This document shows positions 56,497-64,000 of a stretch of DNA of 64,000 bases, in pieces (within the stretch, counting starts at the first letter, position 1; each line of letters starts with the position of its first letter). The position numbers and the translations under genes were made by a program. Source of the DNA: Tardiphaga alba (GTDB lineage Bacteria; Pseudomonadota; Alphaproteobacteria; Rhizobiales; Xanthobacteraceae). Below the pieces are notes generated by a model. The model was not told the DNA's origin, did not search any database, and saw only the letters and a list, made by a program, of their open reading frames with translations. The DNA is taken from NCBI RefSeq assembly GCF_018279705.1, contig NZ_CP036498.1, positions 2,373,001 to 2,437,000 on the forward strand. The letters run 5' to 3'.

Positions 56497-58686
56497 ATGA
56501 GTGACGTCGGCAATTCCGATCAGCAATTGGCGCAGGCACCGCGTCTCGAATGCGACATCGTCATGGCCGGTGGCGTGACGAGCGGGATCATTTATCCAGG
56601 CGCCGCAGCGATGATCGCGCGACGCTATACGTTTCGTTCGATTGGCGGCACATCGGTGGGCGCCATTGCAGCAGCCGTGACGGCAGCCGCCGAATACGGA
56701 CGCCTGACAGGCGCCAATCCCACATCATTTGACGAACTCGCGCGCGTTCCGAAGAGCCTGGGCGAACAGGCATCCGATGGTCATTCGCGGCTGTTTCATT
56801 TGTTCACGCCGGAAGCGCCGACGCGTCCGCTGCTCGCATTGGTGATGCCGTTGTTCGGGCAGGGTAGCTTTCTGAAGCGGCTGGGCCGCGTGGTTTTTGA
56901 AAGCGTCACGACCAACCCGCTGATCGGCATTCCGTTTGCCGTGATGCTGTTGGCTGGCGCTGCCGCCAGTGTGTCGCTGTTCATCCACGGCCATTGCCTC
57001 CTCGGTCTTGTCGCCATCGTGATGACGCTGGCATCGCTGGTCGTCACATGGGGCGCGGCGGTTGGTCTTCTGCTCGCCTTTCGCTGGTTGCCCGCATGGC
57101 GGAAGAACGGCTTTGGCATCTGCACGGGGCTGGCAACGCCGGCCGCGCAACCGGGGCAAACCGGGCAGCAGGCCTATGCCGGGTTGACCGAATGGATCCA
57201 TGCCAATGTCCAGCGAGCTGCGGGACGCGGCATTGCCGATCGGCCGGTGACCTTCGGTGATTTGTGGTCGGCGCCACTGGCACCCGGCGCAACCGTGACA
57301 GAGGCCGACCCCGCCAAGCCGCGCACCATCGAGCTCTCGATGATCGCCAGCGATATTAGCCGCAATCGCACGGTGCAGCTGCCCTTCATCGAAACGCCGT
57401 CACCGCTCTATGTCGAGGTCGAGACGCTGAAACGTTACTTCCCGGAATCCGTCTGCGCATGGATGGTCGCCCAAGAGGGCCCGCGCGACAGCCGGATCGA
57501 TACGGATCGTATCGTGGTCCGGCTGCCGCCGCCGCAGGATCTGCCGGTCGTGTTCGGCGCGCGTCTGTCGCTCAGCTTCCCGGTCCTGTTGTCTGCCATT
57601 CCGTTGATGACGCTCGATTTCGCCAAGGCGCGAAAAGGTCGTTCGAAAATCCCGCTGCGCCACGTCTGGTTTTCGGATGGCGGCCTGACGTCGAATTTTC
57701 CGATCCACTTCTTCGACAGTCCAATCCCCACCCGTCCGACCTTCTGCTTCAACCTTGTCGACTACGACGCCGCCGTTGAAAATGTGGACGTGCCCGATGA
57801 CGAGGCTGATGCCGACGAGGGGACAAGCAACAGCGATATCGATGCGAGCAAGGCCATCGCCGAGCCGCGCGCGGATAAACGTCGTGCAGCGGATGCGACC
57901 TCGACGACCGATCAGGAGCCGCCGACCGGTCACGCGGTCTGGGACTATGTATCGATGCCCAAGGGCAACAAGGTCGTGCCGGCGCTTTTCACCGCATTCG
58001 ACCGGGCGCCGGGTGCCGGTATCGGTTCGTTCTTTTCAGCGCTGCTGAATACGGCGCGTTTTTGGAGCGACAACCAGCTTCTGATGGCGCCGGGTGTCCG
58101 CGATCGCGTGGTCAATATTGCCCTGCGTGAAAACGAGGGTGGGCTCAATCTCGATATGCCCGCATCCGTGATTTCCGATCTGGATTTCCGCGGGCGCGCG
58201 GCAGGACTGCTCATCTCGGCACGCTTCGATCCGGAACGGGAGACAGATCCCGAAACTGGCTCGCCGAACGAAGAGATGTTCACCAATCACCGATGGGTGC
58301 GCTATCGTAATTTCATGGCGTCCTTCGAAGACCTGTCGCGACGGTTTGCCCGTTCCCGACGTTCGTCGGACGACGCAGCGCAGGCGCGCGGCAAGCCGTC
58401 GATCACGCGCATCATCGATGGCGATGATGGCGGGAAGATCGGGTATCCGGCGCCACGCGAAGCCAGGCCTTATTATGTGAGCGTGACAAAGGATCTGGAG
58501 ACGCTTGCCCTCTCGATGGCGGAGCAGACCCGCCGGAATGCGAATGCGACTTTCGATCTGCCGAGACACGGCTCGGAGAGGACCAAAGGCGGTTCGGCGC
58601 CATGGCCGACCATGCGAAGTCGTTTGCGTCCGAGCATCGACAATGATCCGCGGTCGGGAGCTGCCGATCTGCCGGATCCGCTCTAG
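56497..58686 (+). CDS. Membrane patatin-like phospholipase
   Basis: A 729-residue lipid acyl hydrolase. The oxyanion segment is GGVTSGIIYPG, the nucleophile Ser53 sits in GGTSVGAI and the catalytic Asp394 in SDGGLTSN, giving the patatin Ser-Asp dyad. The two catalytic parts are split by an insert with two or three hydrophobic helices (about residues 145-205: IPFAVMLLAGAAASVSLFI and LVAIVMTLASLVVTWGAAV), so the enzyme is probably membrane-bound. GGGGGAGG precedes the ATG. Substrate and role unknown; it is alone between divergent and convergent genes. Confidence 0.88.
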   Translation: MSDVGNSDQQLAQAPRLECDIVMAGGVTSGIIYPGAAAMIARRYTFRSIGGTSVGAIAAAVTAAAEYGRLTGANPTSFDELARVPKSLGEQASDGHSRLFHLFTPEAPTRPLLALVMPLFGQGSFLKRLGRVVFESVTTNPLIGIPFAVMLLAGAAASVSLFIHGHCLLGLVAIVMTLASLVVTWGAAVGLLLAFRWLPAWRKNGFGICTGLATPAAQPGQTGQQAYAGLTEWIHANVQRAAGRGIADRPVTFGDLWSAPLAPGATVTEADPAKPRTIELSMIASDISRNRTVQLPFIETPSPLYVEVETLKRYFPESVCAWMVAQEGPRDSRIDTDRIVVRLPPPQDLPVVFGARLSLSFPVLLSAIPLMTLDFAKARKGRSKIPLRHVWFSDGGLTSNFPIHFFDSPIPTRPTFCFNLVDYDAAVENVDVPDDEADADEGTSNSDIDASKAIAEPRADKRRAADATSTTDQEPPTGHAVWDYVSMPKGNKVVPALFTAFDRAPGAGIGSFFSALLNTARFWSDNQLLMAPGVRDRVVNIALRENEGGLNLDMPASVISDLDFRGRAAGLLISARFDPERETDPETGSPNEEMFTNHRWVRYRNFMASFEDLSRRFARSRRSSDDAAQARGKPSITRIIDGDDGGKIGYPAPREARPYYVSVTKDLETLALSMAEQTRRNANATFDLPRHGSERTKGGSAPWPTMRSRLRPSIDNDPRSGAADLPDPL

Positions 58687-58713
58687 GTCATCCGTCCTGC
58701 AGCCAAGGACACG

Positions 58714-59895
58714 TCAGGCCGAGGGTGGATCGCGGTCGATGGCGAAATCGTCGAGCAGCGGTGACCGCTGTCCGGCGATGAGGTCGCCGAGCAATTGCGC
58801 TGCCATATAGCTGAACGTAATCCCGTTGCCGCCATATCCATAAGCGGCGAACAGGTTGGGATGACCGGGCACGGGGCCGATCAGCGGAAGCCCGTCGCGC
58901 GTAGTGTCGAACGTGCCGGCCCAGCGATGGGTGATCGTCAAATCCGCGCGGGGCCACAGCGCCGCCAGTCGTTGCTGGAGACGGGCCGCTTTGGCGGGGA
59001 TCTCGGCATCACGCGCATCCGGCTCGATCACCGTGTTGCTGTCCTCGCCGCCGATAATGATACGGCCCGCGCGCGTGGTGCGCGCATAGAGATAATCCTT
59101 GCTGTCTTCCCAGATCAGCACACCGTCGCGCCACAGCCGGTCGGGTTGCGGAGCGGTCGCGATGGCCCAGCTTGACGACGGTGATTGCACGGTCGTCTCC
59201 ACGATGTCGGGCATCACATAGCCGGTCGCCAGGATCACATGACGCGCCTCGATCATCCGCCCTTCGGACGTGGAGACACCGACGCTCTGCGAAGCACTAT
59301 CGTAGCAGACAGTTTCCGCTTCGAAGAACCGTGCGCCGCGGCCACGCGCGACATTCAGCAGTCCGATTGCCATCTGCATCGGATCGCAATCAGCGGAGTT
59401 GGGCGAGACGATAGCCCCGGCACGCGTGATCGCGTAGGCGCCGAGTAGCGCGCGATGATCGAGGAACGTGCCGGGCAGCCCCGCGCGTGTCCGCAGGATA
59501 TTCTCGGTGATGAGCCCGCTCGCATCCTCGCCGGCGGCAAGATAGAGCGATGACTTTGCCCTGAAGTCGCAGGGCAATGCGAGATCGCGCACAAGAGCCT
59601 GCAATCCGCTGACGGCTTCGAAGCTGGCGCGATAGGCGCGCACAGCGCGTTCGAAACCGTAGAACCCGGTCAGCTCACTCAGCGAACGATCGATTTCCCA
59701 CAGCAACATCGACGTACTCGCCGCCGTGCTGCCATGACCCGGCAATTCGCGGTCCACCAGCACCACGTCAAGCCCTTGTCGCGTCAGGCGCTCGGCCATC
59801 AATGCGCCGGTAATCCCGCATCCGACGATCAGCGCGTCGCAACGGATGTCTTCGGCGAGCGGGTGGCGCTGGGGCGGGGGAGATTGGCGAACCAA
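58714..59895 (-). CDS. FAD-dependent amine/amino-acid oxidoreductase (DAO family), doubtful 5' end
   Basis: A 393-residue DAO-type flavoprotein: FAD motif CDALIVGCGITGALMAERL near residue 19, VLVDRELPGHGSTAASTSML, and the C-terminal AYGYGGNGITFSYMAAQLL. Related enzymes oxidise glycine, sarcosine or gamma-glutamyl-amines. The frame only offers a TTG at 59895 without ribosome site. In another frame just upstream is DQDDLHGGRSPWFANLPRPS, which resembles the normal N-terminus of this family (DL..GRS.W). A one-base loss in the C-rich stretch near 59860-59880 would explain this. It may be a frameshifted gene or a sequencing error. Confidence 0.78.
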   Translation of the reverse strand: MVRQSPPPQRHPLAEDIRCDALIVGCGITGALMAERLTRQGLDVVLVDRELPGHGSTAASTSMLLWEIDRSLSELTGFYGFERAVRAYRASFEAVSGLQALVRDLALPCDFRAKSSLYLAAGEDASGLITENILRTRAGLPGTFLDHRALLGAYAITRAGAIVSPNSADCDPMQMAIGLLNVARGRGARFFEAETVCYDSASQSVGVSTSEGRMIEARHVILATGYVMPDIVETTVQSPSSSWAIATAPQPDRLWRDGVLIWEDSKDYLYARTTRAGRIIIGGEDSNTVIEPDARDAEIPAKAARLQQRLAALWPRADLTITHRWAGTFDTTRDGLPLIGPVPGHPNLFAAYGYGGNGITFSYMAAQLLGDLIAGQRSPLLDDFAIDRDPPSA

Positions 59896-60270
59896 GGCGA
59901 GCGGCCGCCGTGAAGGTCGTCCTGGTCGGTCGTGTCGGGATCAAGATCGGGAATCGGAACACCTAAGGTGGGACATTGCGATAAGGCCCCTGACAATGTC
60001 GGAGCGCGGGTTCCGTTCCGCTGGCCCGCTCGCCCCGCGGAATCCGGCGAGTCTGCCGGGGCGAATGCGACTGGATATCCGTCCCGATCCTCCGGTGCGG
60101 CCTGAAAAGCTATTGCATTCAAATGGTTGTGCCCCCACTTGGCATGGTCGGGGTGACCGGATTAAAGAGACGCCATATCGAAACAGCGTCTGGCGTCCCG
60201 ACCTCGCCGGAGCCTTCCGGGGCTCCCGTTGCTTCGTCGTTTCAACTGCTCCCCGAAGGACGCCGTGCCC
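59896..60270. other. Divergent region between the DAO-family gene and serA
   Basis: A 375-base stretch. Its left part (59896-59960) probably encodes the displaced N-terminus of the DAO protein on the minus strand. The rest should hold the serA promoter. I see no other gene. Confidence 0.5.
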
Positions 60271-61536
60271 GTGAAGACCGCCATTCCCGCCCCGCAGCTC
60301 TCTCTCCCGAAAGACAAGATCAAGATCCTGCTGCTCGAAGGCGTCAACGACAGCGCCGTCGAGCTGATCGACGCGGCCGGCTACACCAATGTGACGCGCC
60401 TGACCAAGGCGTTGGGCGGCAGTGAGCTGAAGGAAGCGCTCAAGGGCGTTCATCTGCTCGGCATCCGGTCGCGGACCCAGATCACGCAGGACGTGCTGGA
60501 CGCCGCCGACCGACTGATCGCCATCGGCTGCTTCAGCGTCGGCACCAATCAAGTCGATCTCGATGCCGCGCGTCGCAGTGGCATTCCCGTCTTCAACGCG
60601 CCTTTCTCCAACACCCGGAGCGTCGCCGAACTGGTGATCGGCGAGATCGTGATGCTGCTGCGCCGGATCATCGACCGCTCCGTCTCCGCGCATCGCGGCG
60701 GCTGGGACAAGTCTGCCGTCGATAGCCACGAGGTGCGCGGCAAGACGCTCGGCATTGTCGGCTACGGCAATATCGGCTCGCAGCTCTCCAACCTCGCCGA
60801 AGCGCTCGGCATGAAAGTGATCTTCTACGATCACACCGACCGCCTGCGTCACGGCAATACCGAGCCGGTGGCCACGTTGCAGGATCTGATGGCGCAAAGC
60901 GATGTGGTCAGCATGCATGTGCCGGAGACCGCGGCGACACAGGGCATGATCGGCGCAACCGAGATCGGGTGGATGAAGAAGGGCGCCTATTTCATCAACA
61001 ACAGCCGCGGCACGGTGGTCGATCTCGCGGCGCTGGCCGAAGCGCTGCGCACGGGCAAACTGCGCGGTGCGGCGGTGGACGTGTTTCCGGTGGAGCCGAG
61101 CTCCAACCAGGAGAAATTCGTCTCGCCACTGCAGGGCCTCACCAATGTGATCCTCACCCCGCATGTGGGCGGCTCGACGGAGGAGGCACAGGAGCGCATC
61201 GGCGCCGAAGTCGCGCGAAAGCTGATCGACTACAGCGACAGTGGCGCAACCGTCGGCGCGGTGAATTTCCCGCAGGTGCAACTGCCGGCGCGTCCGTTGG
61301 GCACGCGATTCATCCAGGTCCAGCGCAACGTGCCGGGCATGCTCGGTCGCCTCAACGAGGTACTGGCACGACACTCGGTCAACATCGCCGCGCAATATTA
61401 CGAGACCAACAACGATGTCGGCTATGTCGTGCTCGACGCCGATGCATCGGCCGCCGACAGCCAGCGCGTACTCGAGGATATCCGCGCACTCGACGGCACG
61501 ATCCGCGCGCGCCTGCTGTATGAATATAAAGATTAA
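60271..61536 (+). CDS. serA: D-3-phosphoglycerate dehydrogenase with ACT domain
   Basis: SerA oxidises 3-phosphoglycerate to phosphohydroxypyruvate with NAD, the first step of serine synthesis. The 421-residue protein resembles the E. coli type closely: KDKIKILLLEGVNDSAVELI at the start, IGCFSVGTNQVDLDAA, NAPFSNTRSVAELVIGEIV, NAD motif GIVGYGNIGSQ, catalytic TPHVGGST and a C-terminal ACT domain (VPGMLGRLNEVLARHSVNIA) for feedback by serine. Starts GTG 60271 or GTG 60265 both lie after GAAGGA; the former has the better spacing. Confidence 0.95.
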   Translation: MKTAIPAPQLSLPKDKIKILLLEGVNDSAVELIDAAGYTNVTRLTKALGGSELKEALKGVHLLGIRSRTQITQDVLDAADRLIAIGCFSVGTNQVDLDAARRSGIPVFNAPFSNTRSVAELVIGEIVMLLRRIIDRSVSAHRGGWDKSAVDSHEVRGKTLGIVGYGNIGSQLSNLAEALGMKVIFYDHTDRLRHGNTEPVATLQDLMAQSDVVSMHVPETAATQGMIGATEIGWMKKGAYFINNSRGTVVDLAALAEALRTGKLRGAAVDVFPVEPSSNQEKFVSPLQGLTNVILTPHVGGSTEEAQERIGAEVARKLIDYSDSGATVGAVNFPQVQLPARPLGTRFIQVQRNVPGMLGRLNEVLARHSVNIAAQYYETNNDVGYVVLDADASAADSQRVLEDIRALDGTIRARLLYEYKD

Positions 61537-61572
61537 GCCGCACGCGCGCTGCCGCGGGCAGGGACCAAGCAT

Positions 61573-62568
61573 TTGACCTATCCGAGCTACAGATTTTCTG
61601 TCGCGCCTATGATGGACTGGACTGACCGGCACTGTCGCGTCTTCCATCGCCTGCTGACGCGGCGTGCGCTGCTCTATACGGAGATGGTCACGACGCCGGC
61701 GATCATTCACGGTGATCGCAAGCGCCTTCTCGGTTTCGATGCGAGCGAGCATCCGGTGGCGCTGCAGCTCGGCGGTTCGGATCCGGAGAAGCTTGCCGAA
61801 GCCGCAAGGATCGGCGCCGATTTTGGTTATGACGAGATCAACATCAATGTCGGCTGTCCGTCGGACCGTGTGAAGGAAGGCCGCTTCGGCGCCTGCCTGA
61901 TGGCGGAGCCCGATCTTGTCGCGCGCTGTGTGGCTGCAATGAAGGCTGCAGTCGATGTGCCGGTGACGGTGAAGTGCCGTATCGGCGTTGACGATCAGGA
62001 TCCGGAAGTCGCGCTCGATGCGCTGGCGCAGGCGGTGGTGGCCGCGGGTGCGGATGGTCTTGTCGTCCATGCCCGCAAGGCGTGGCTCAATGGCCTGTCG
62101 CCGAAAGAGAACCGCACCATTCCGCCGCTGAACTATGACCGCGTCTATCGGCTGAAGGCGGCGATGCCGGACGTCCCGATTGCCATCAATGGCGGCATTC
62201 CTGATGTCGCATCAGCGAAAGCGCATCTGGCGCATGTCGATGGCGCGATGCTTGGTCGTGCGGCCTATCAGGAGCCATGGCGTCTGCTCGCGGTCGATCC
62301 CGAAATCTTCGGCGAACCCGCGCCGCATGCGACGATGAAGGACGCGATGGAGGCGATGATGCCCTACATCGCGGATCAGCTCGCGCAGGGGACGCGCCTG
62401 CATTCGATCACCCGACATTTCGTCGGCGCTTTCCATGCCGTCCGTGGGGCGCGCGCGTTCCGGCGGCATCTGGCCGAAAACGGCGTGAAGCATGGTGCCG
62501 GTATCGACGTGCTGCGTGAGGCGATCTCGCTCGTCGATGACGAGCCGGATGTGTCGGAAGCGGCGTAA
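61573..62568 (+). CDS. dusA: tRNA-dihydrouridine synthase A
   Basis: DusA reduces uridines at positions 20/20a in the tRNA D-loop with FMN and NADPH. The 331-residue product begins YRFSVAPMMDWTDRHCRVFH, has the catalytic cysteine in NINVGCPSDRVKEGRFGACL, and the DusA-specific VHARKAWLNGLSPKENR. The start is a TTG at 61573 with AGGGA upstream; the conserved core begins four codons later, so no better start exists. Confidence 0.95.
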   Translation: MTYPSYRFSVAPMMDWTDRHCRVFHRLLTRRALLYTEMVTTPAIIHGDRKRLLGFDASEHPVALQLGGSDPEKLAEAARIGADFGYDEININVGCPSDRVKEGRFGACLMAEPDLVARCVAAMKAAVDVPVTVKCRIGVDDQDPEVALDALAQAVVAAGADGLVVHARKAWLNGLSPKENRTIPPLNYDRVYRLKAAMPDVPIAINGGIPDVASAKAHLAHVDGAMLGRAAYQEPWRLLAVDPEIFGEPAPHATMKDAMEAMMPYIADQLAQGTRLHSITRHFVGAFHAVRGARAFRRHLAENGVKHGAGIDVLREAISLVDDEPDVSEAA

Positions 62569-62571
62569 GTT

Positions 62572-63084
62572 TCAGGGATAGCCGCGCAGCATCAGCTTGT
62601 CGGGGCGCACTTCCCAGCTTTCCAGCCGATCGAGGAAGCTCATGCCGAGCAGGTTGGTCTTCATCTGGCCGCGCTGCACGATGAGAGCGGGCACCGATCG
62701 CTCGACGAGCTTGCCGACGGCGAGGCGATCCAGCGTCAGCCGTGCCGCCTTGGTGCGGCCGGAGACGGTTTCCACATCGATATTGTAGTTCAGCAGCTCG
62801 ATGGGCAGGCCGATGCTTTTCGCGGTCTCGTAGGACAGGACTACCGATGTCGCGCCGGTGTCGATGATCATCGGCGCGGTGACGCCGTTGATCTTGGCCT
62901 GCAGCGCGAATTCACCGCCATTGCCGCGTGGGACATCCACGAGACGCAGCGGCGGCGGAACTTGTTTGCGCAGGATGTCGGAGACGATCGTTCCGGCTTT
63001 GCTGATCTGCTTGGGATCGCCATAGGCGAGGGCTGCGCCGGCGGTGGCGACGATCACGGTGACCAGCAGGAAGACGCGCGTCAT
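62572..63084 (-). CDS. Retropepsin-like aspartic protease, clan AA
   Basis: A 170-residue protein with an N-terminal signal or anchor (about residues 1-20) and one retropepsin-like domain. The active-site motif IIDTGATSVVLS is followed by the family's LLNYNIDVETVSGRTKAARL and LLGMSFLDRLESWEV. Such proteins act as homodimers in the periplasm or at the membrane. It ends three bases after dusA on the opposite strand and follows the DUF1289 gene. Confidence 0.88.
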   Translation of the reverse strand: MTRVFLLVTVIVATAGAALAYGDPKQISKAGTIVSDILRKQVPPPLRLVDVPRGNGGEFALQAKINGVTAPMIIDTGATSVVLSYETAKSIGLPIELLNYNIDVETVSGRTKAARLTLDRLAVGKLVERSVPALIVQRGQMKTNLLGMSFLDRLESWEVRPDKLMLRGYP

Positions 63085-63109
63085 GCGGCTCTCCCGGTGA
63101 TCAGGTCAT

Positions 63110-63328
63110 TCAGGGCGTCACGGGCTTCCGCTTGGCCGCGTAGGTCGAGGGCGGGGCGAAGCCGGCGTCGATCATGCGGGTTTCCAGCGTCGCCATGATG
63201 CTCAGGCGTTCCGCGCTCTCCATGCGGCCCCAGCGCGCGATCTCCTGCAGCGTCCGCCCGCATCCGAGGCAGAGCTTGGCTTTGGGATCGATCACACAGA
63301 TGGCGAGGCACGGCGTTTCTTTGTTCAT
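63110..63328 (-). CDS. DUF1289 family cysteine-rich protein
   Basis: A 72-residue protein with the DUF1289 cysteine pattern PCLAICVIDPKAKLCLGCGR (four cysteines, probable zinc or iron-sulfur site) and the following ARWGRMESAERLSIMATL. Family function is not established. The ATG at 63328 opens the conserved part. Its stop lies 25 bases before the protease start, suggesting co-transcription. Confidence 0.88.
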   Translation of the reverse strand: MNKETPCLAICVIDPKAKLCLGCGRTLQEIARWGRMESAERLSIMATLETRMIDAGFAPPSTYAAKRKPVTP

Positions 63329-63383
63329 GGAGCGATATAGAGGCGGTTCGCCGCCGATGTGCAAGCCGCGAAGCGTCTTGTTC

Positions 63384-63432
63384 GCGCATGATCTGGTCCG
63401 AAAACCGCTGAACACCTTTCGGGATCATGCGC
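63384..63432. repeat. Palindromic repeat, GCATGAT family, copy 2
   Basis: GCGCATGATCTGGTCCGAAA ... CGGGATCATGCGC, related to 1367-1413. It begins 55 bases upstream of the DUF1289 start and touches the stop codon of the next kinase gene. Confidence 0.75.
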
Positions 63433-64000
63433 TACAACCCGGTTCCCGCATTCATGATCGGCTTGTTGCGCGGACGGCGCTTTTCGTCGGTGATCTCGTA
63501 GTCCGGCTGCAGCGGCGGCGAGTCCTCCGTCACCGGTGCCAGTGCGGACATCACGCGCTCCGGCGGGAAGGTGATGATCACCTCGGTGCCGATGCGCAGC
63601 TTCGATTTCAGGGTGAAGGTGCCGCCATGCATGTCGATCAGGCTCTTGGCGATCGGCAGGCCGAGACCAGCGCCTTGCTCGGCCGATTTGATGGAATTGG
63701 AGCCTTGACCGAACGAGGCCAGCACGATCGGGATCTCGTCTTCCGCGATCCCCGAGCCCGTGTCCTTGCACGACAGATACTGACCGCCGGACGCTGTCCA
63801 GCCGACCTTGAGCCAGATCTCGCCGCCCTGCGGCGTGAACTTGATGGCGTTGGACAACAGGTTGAGCACGATCTGACGGCAGGCGCGCTCGTCGCCCCAG
63901 ATGCGCGGCATGCCGTGCTCGAACACTTCGTGAATGGTGATGCCGCGGCTGGTGGCGCGCAGCTTCAGGAGATGGTGGCAGTCGGCCACGACATGCTCCA
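63432..64000 (-). CDS. Sensor histidine kinase, C-terminal part (5' end outside window)
   Basis: About 188 residues of the ATP-binding half of a histidine kinase: N-box NLLSNAIKFTPQGGEIWLK, G1-type DTGSGIAEDEIP, and G2-type GAGLGLPIAKSLIDMHGG, with a C-terminal tail rich in Pro and Arg. The sequence is of the PdhS/PleC/DivJ type. The phospho-acceptor domain and any sensor lie beyond position 64000, so its role is open. Confidence 0.88.
   Translation of the reverse strand, partial: EHVVADCHHLLKLRATSRGITIHEVFEHGMPRIWGDERACRQIVLNLLSNAIKFTPQGGEIWLKVGWTASGGQYLSCKDTGSGIAEDEIPIVLASFGQGSNSIKSAEQGAGLGLPIAKSLIDMHGGTFTLKSKLRIGTEVIITFPPERVMSALAPVTEDSPPLQPDYEITDEKRRPRNKPIMNAGTGL

Noticed and set aside
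59941-62070. 709-codon minus-strand ORF opposite serA and dusA
   Set aside because: Shadow of two unmistakable plus-strand genes, with no domain in it.

Overview
The window looks like a chromosomal segment of a high-GC alphaproteobacterium of the Bradyrhizobium / Rhodopseudomonas / Afipia / Tardiphaga group (Nitrobacteraceae). Grounds: the gene order ccmIEFH - degP - response regulator - sensor kinase - glnE - pleC-like kinase, ATG/GTG/TTG starts with GGAG-type ribosome sites, many ABC/TTT solute-binding proteins, and several families of short palindromic repeats I associate with this group. I saw no rRNA, tRNA or CRISPR array.

Layout. 1-19.4 kb is a conserved housekeeping block: cytochrome c maturation (ccmI, ccmE, ccmF, ccmH), a chemoreceptor behind a perfect FNR/FixK-type box, DegP, a response regulator and its likely sensor kinase now separated by an inserted gene pair (8.7-11.2 kb), glnE, an orphan TctC-like receptor and a PleC-like kinase. 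19.6-23.5 kb holds a quinone oxidoreductase, a frameshifted nitronate monooxygenase-like gene, a small secreted protein and a panE-like reductase. At 23.7-24.9 kb an IS110-family element sits inside one arm of a palindromic repeat. Its 207-base left end folds as a bridge-RNA-like molecule, and its four short guides can be read against the target and the element ends.

24.9-37.6 kb is an oxalate catabolism regulon: CBS-domain protein, oxalate/formate-type MFS carrier, TctCBA transporter, a 45-residue unknown protein, formyl-CoA transferase (frc), oxalyl-CoA decarboxylase (oxc), GntR/FCD regulator and a domain-permuted NDP-forming CoA ligase. Six copies of a palindrome TGGYAT-N5-ATGCCA (one degenerate) lie upstream of these units, most of them about 40-75 bases before a start codon. 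They define a likely operator of the GntR protein.

37.8-50.3 kb carries pncB, a taurine/nitrate-type ABC transporter (ATPase, permease, Tat-exported receptor), a hydrolase / enoyl-CoA hydratase / SDR catabolic trio, a branched-chain amino-acid type ABC transporter with a fused LivH-LivM permease, and a MarR regulator. 50.3-56.3 kb is a molybdenum hydroxylase operon with order FAD subunit - large - [2Fe-2S] - second large subunit. 56.5-64 kb holds a membrane patatin, a DAO-type flavoprotein with a suspect 5' end, serA, dusA, a retropepsin-like protease, a DUF1289 protein and the 3' part of a histidine kinase that runs off the window.

Limits: all calls come from reading translated sequence and motifs. 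No database search or folding program was run, and gene-order comparisons with other rhizobia are from memory.
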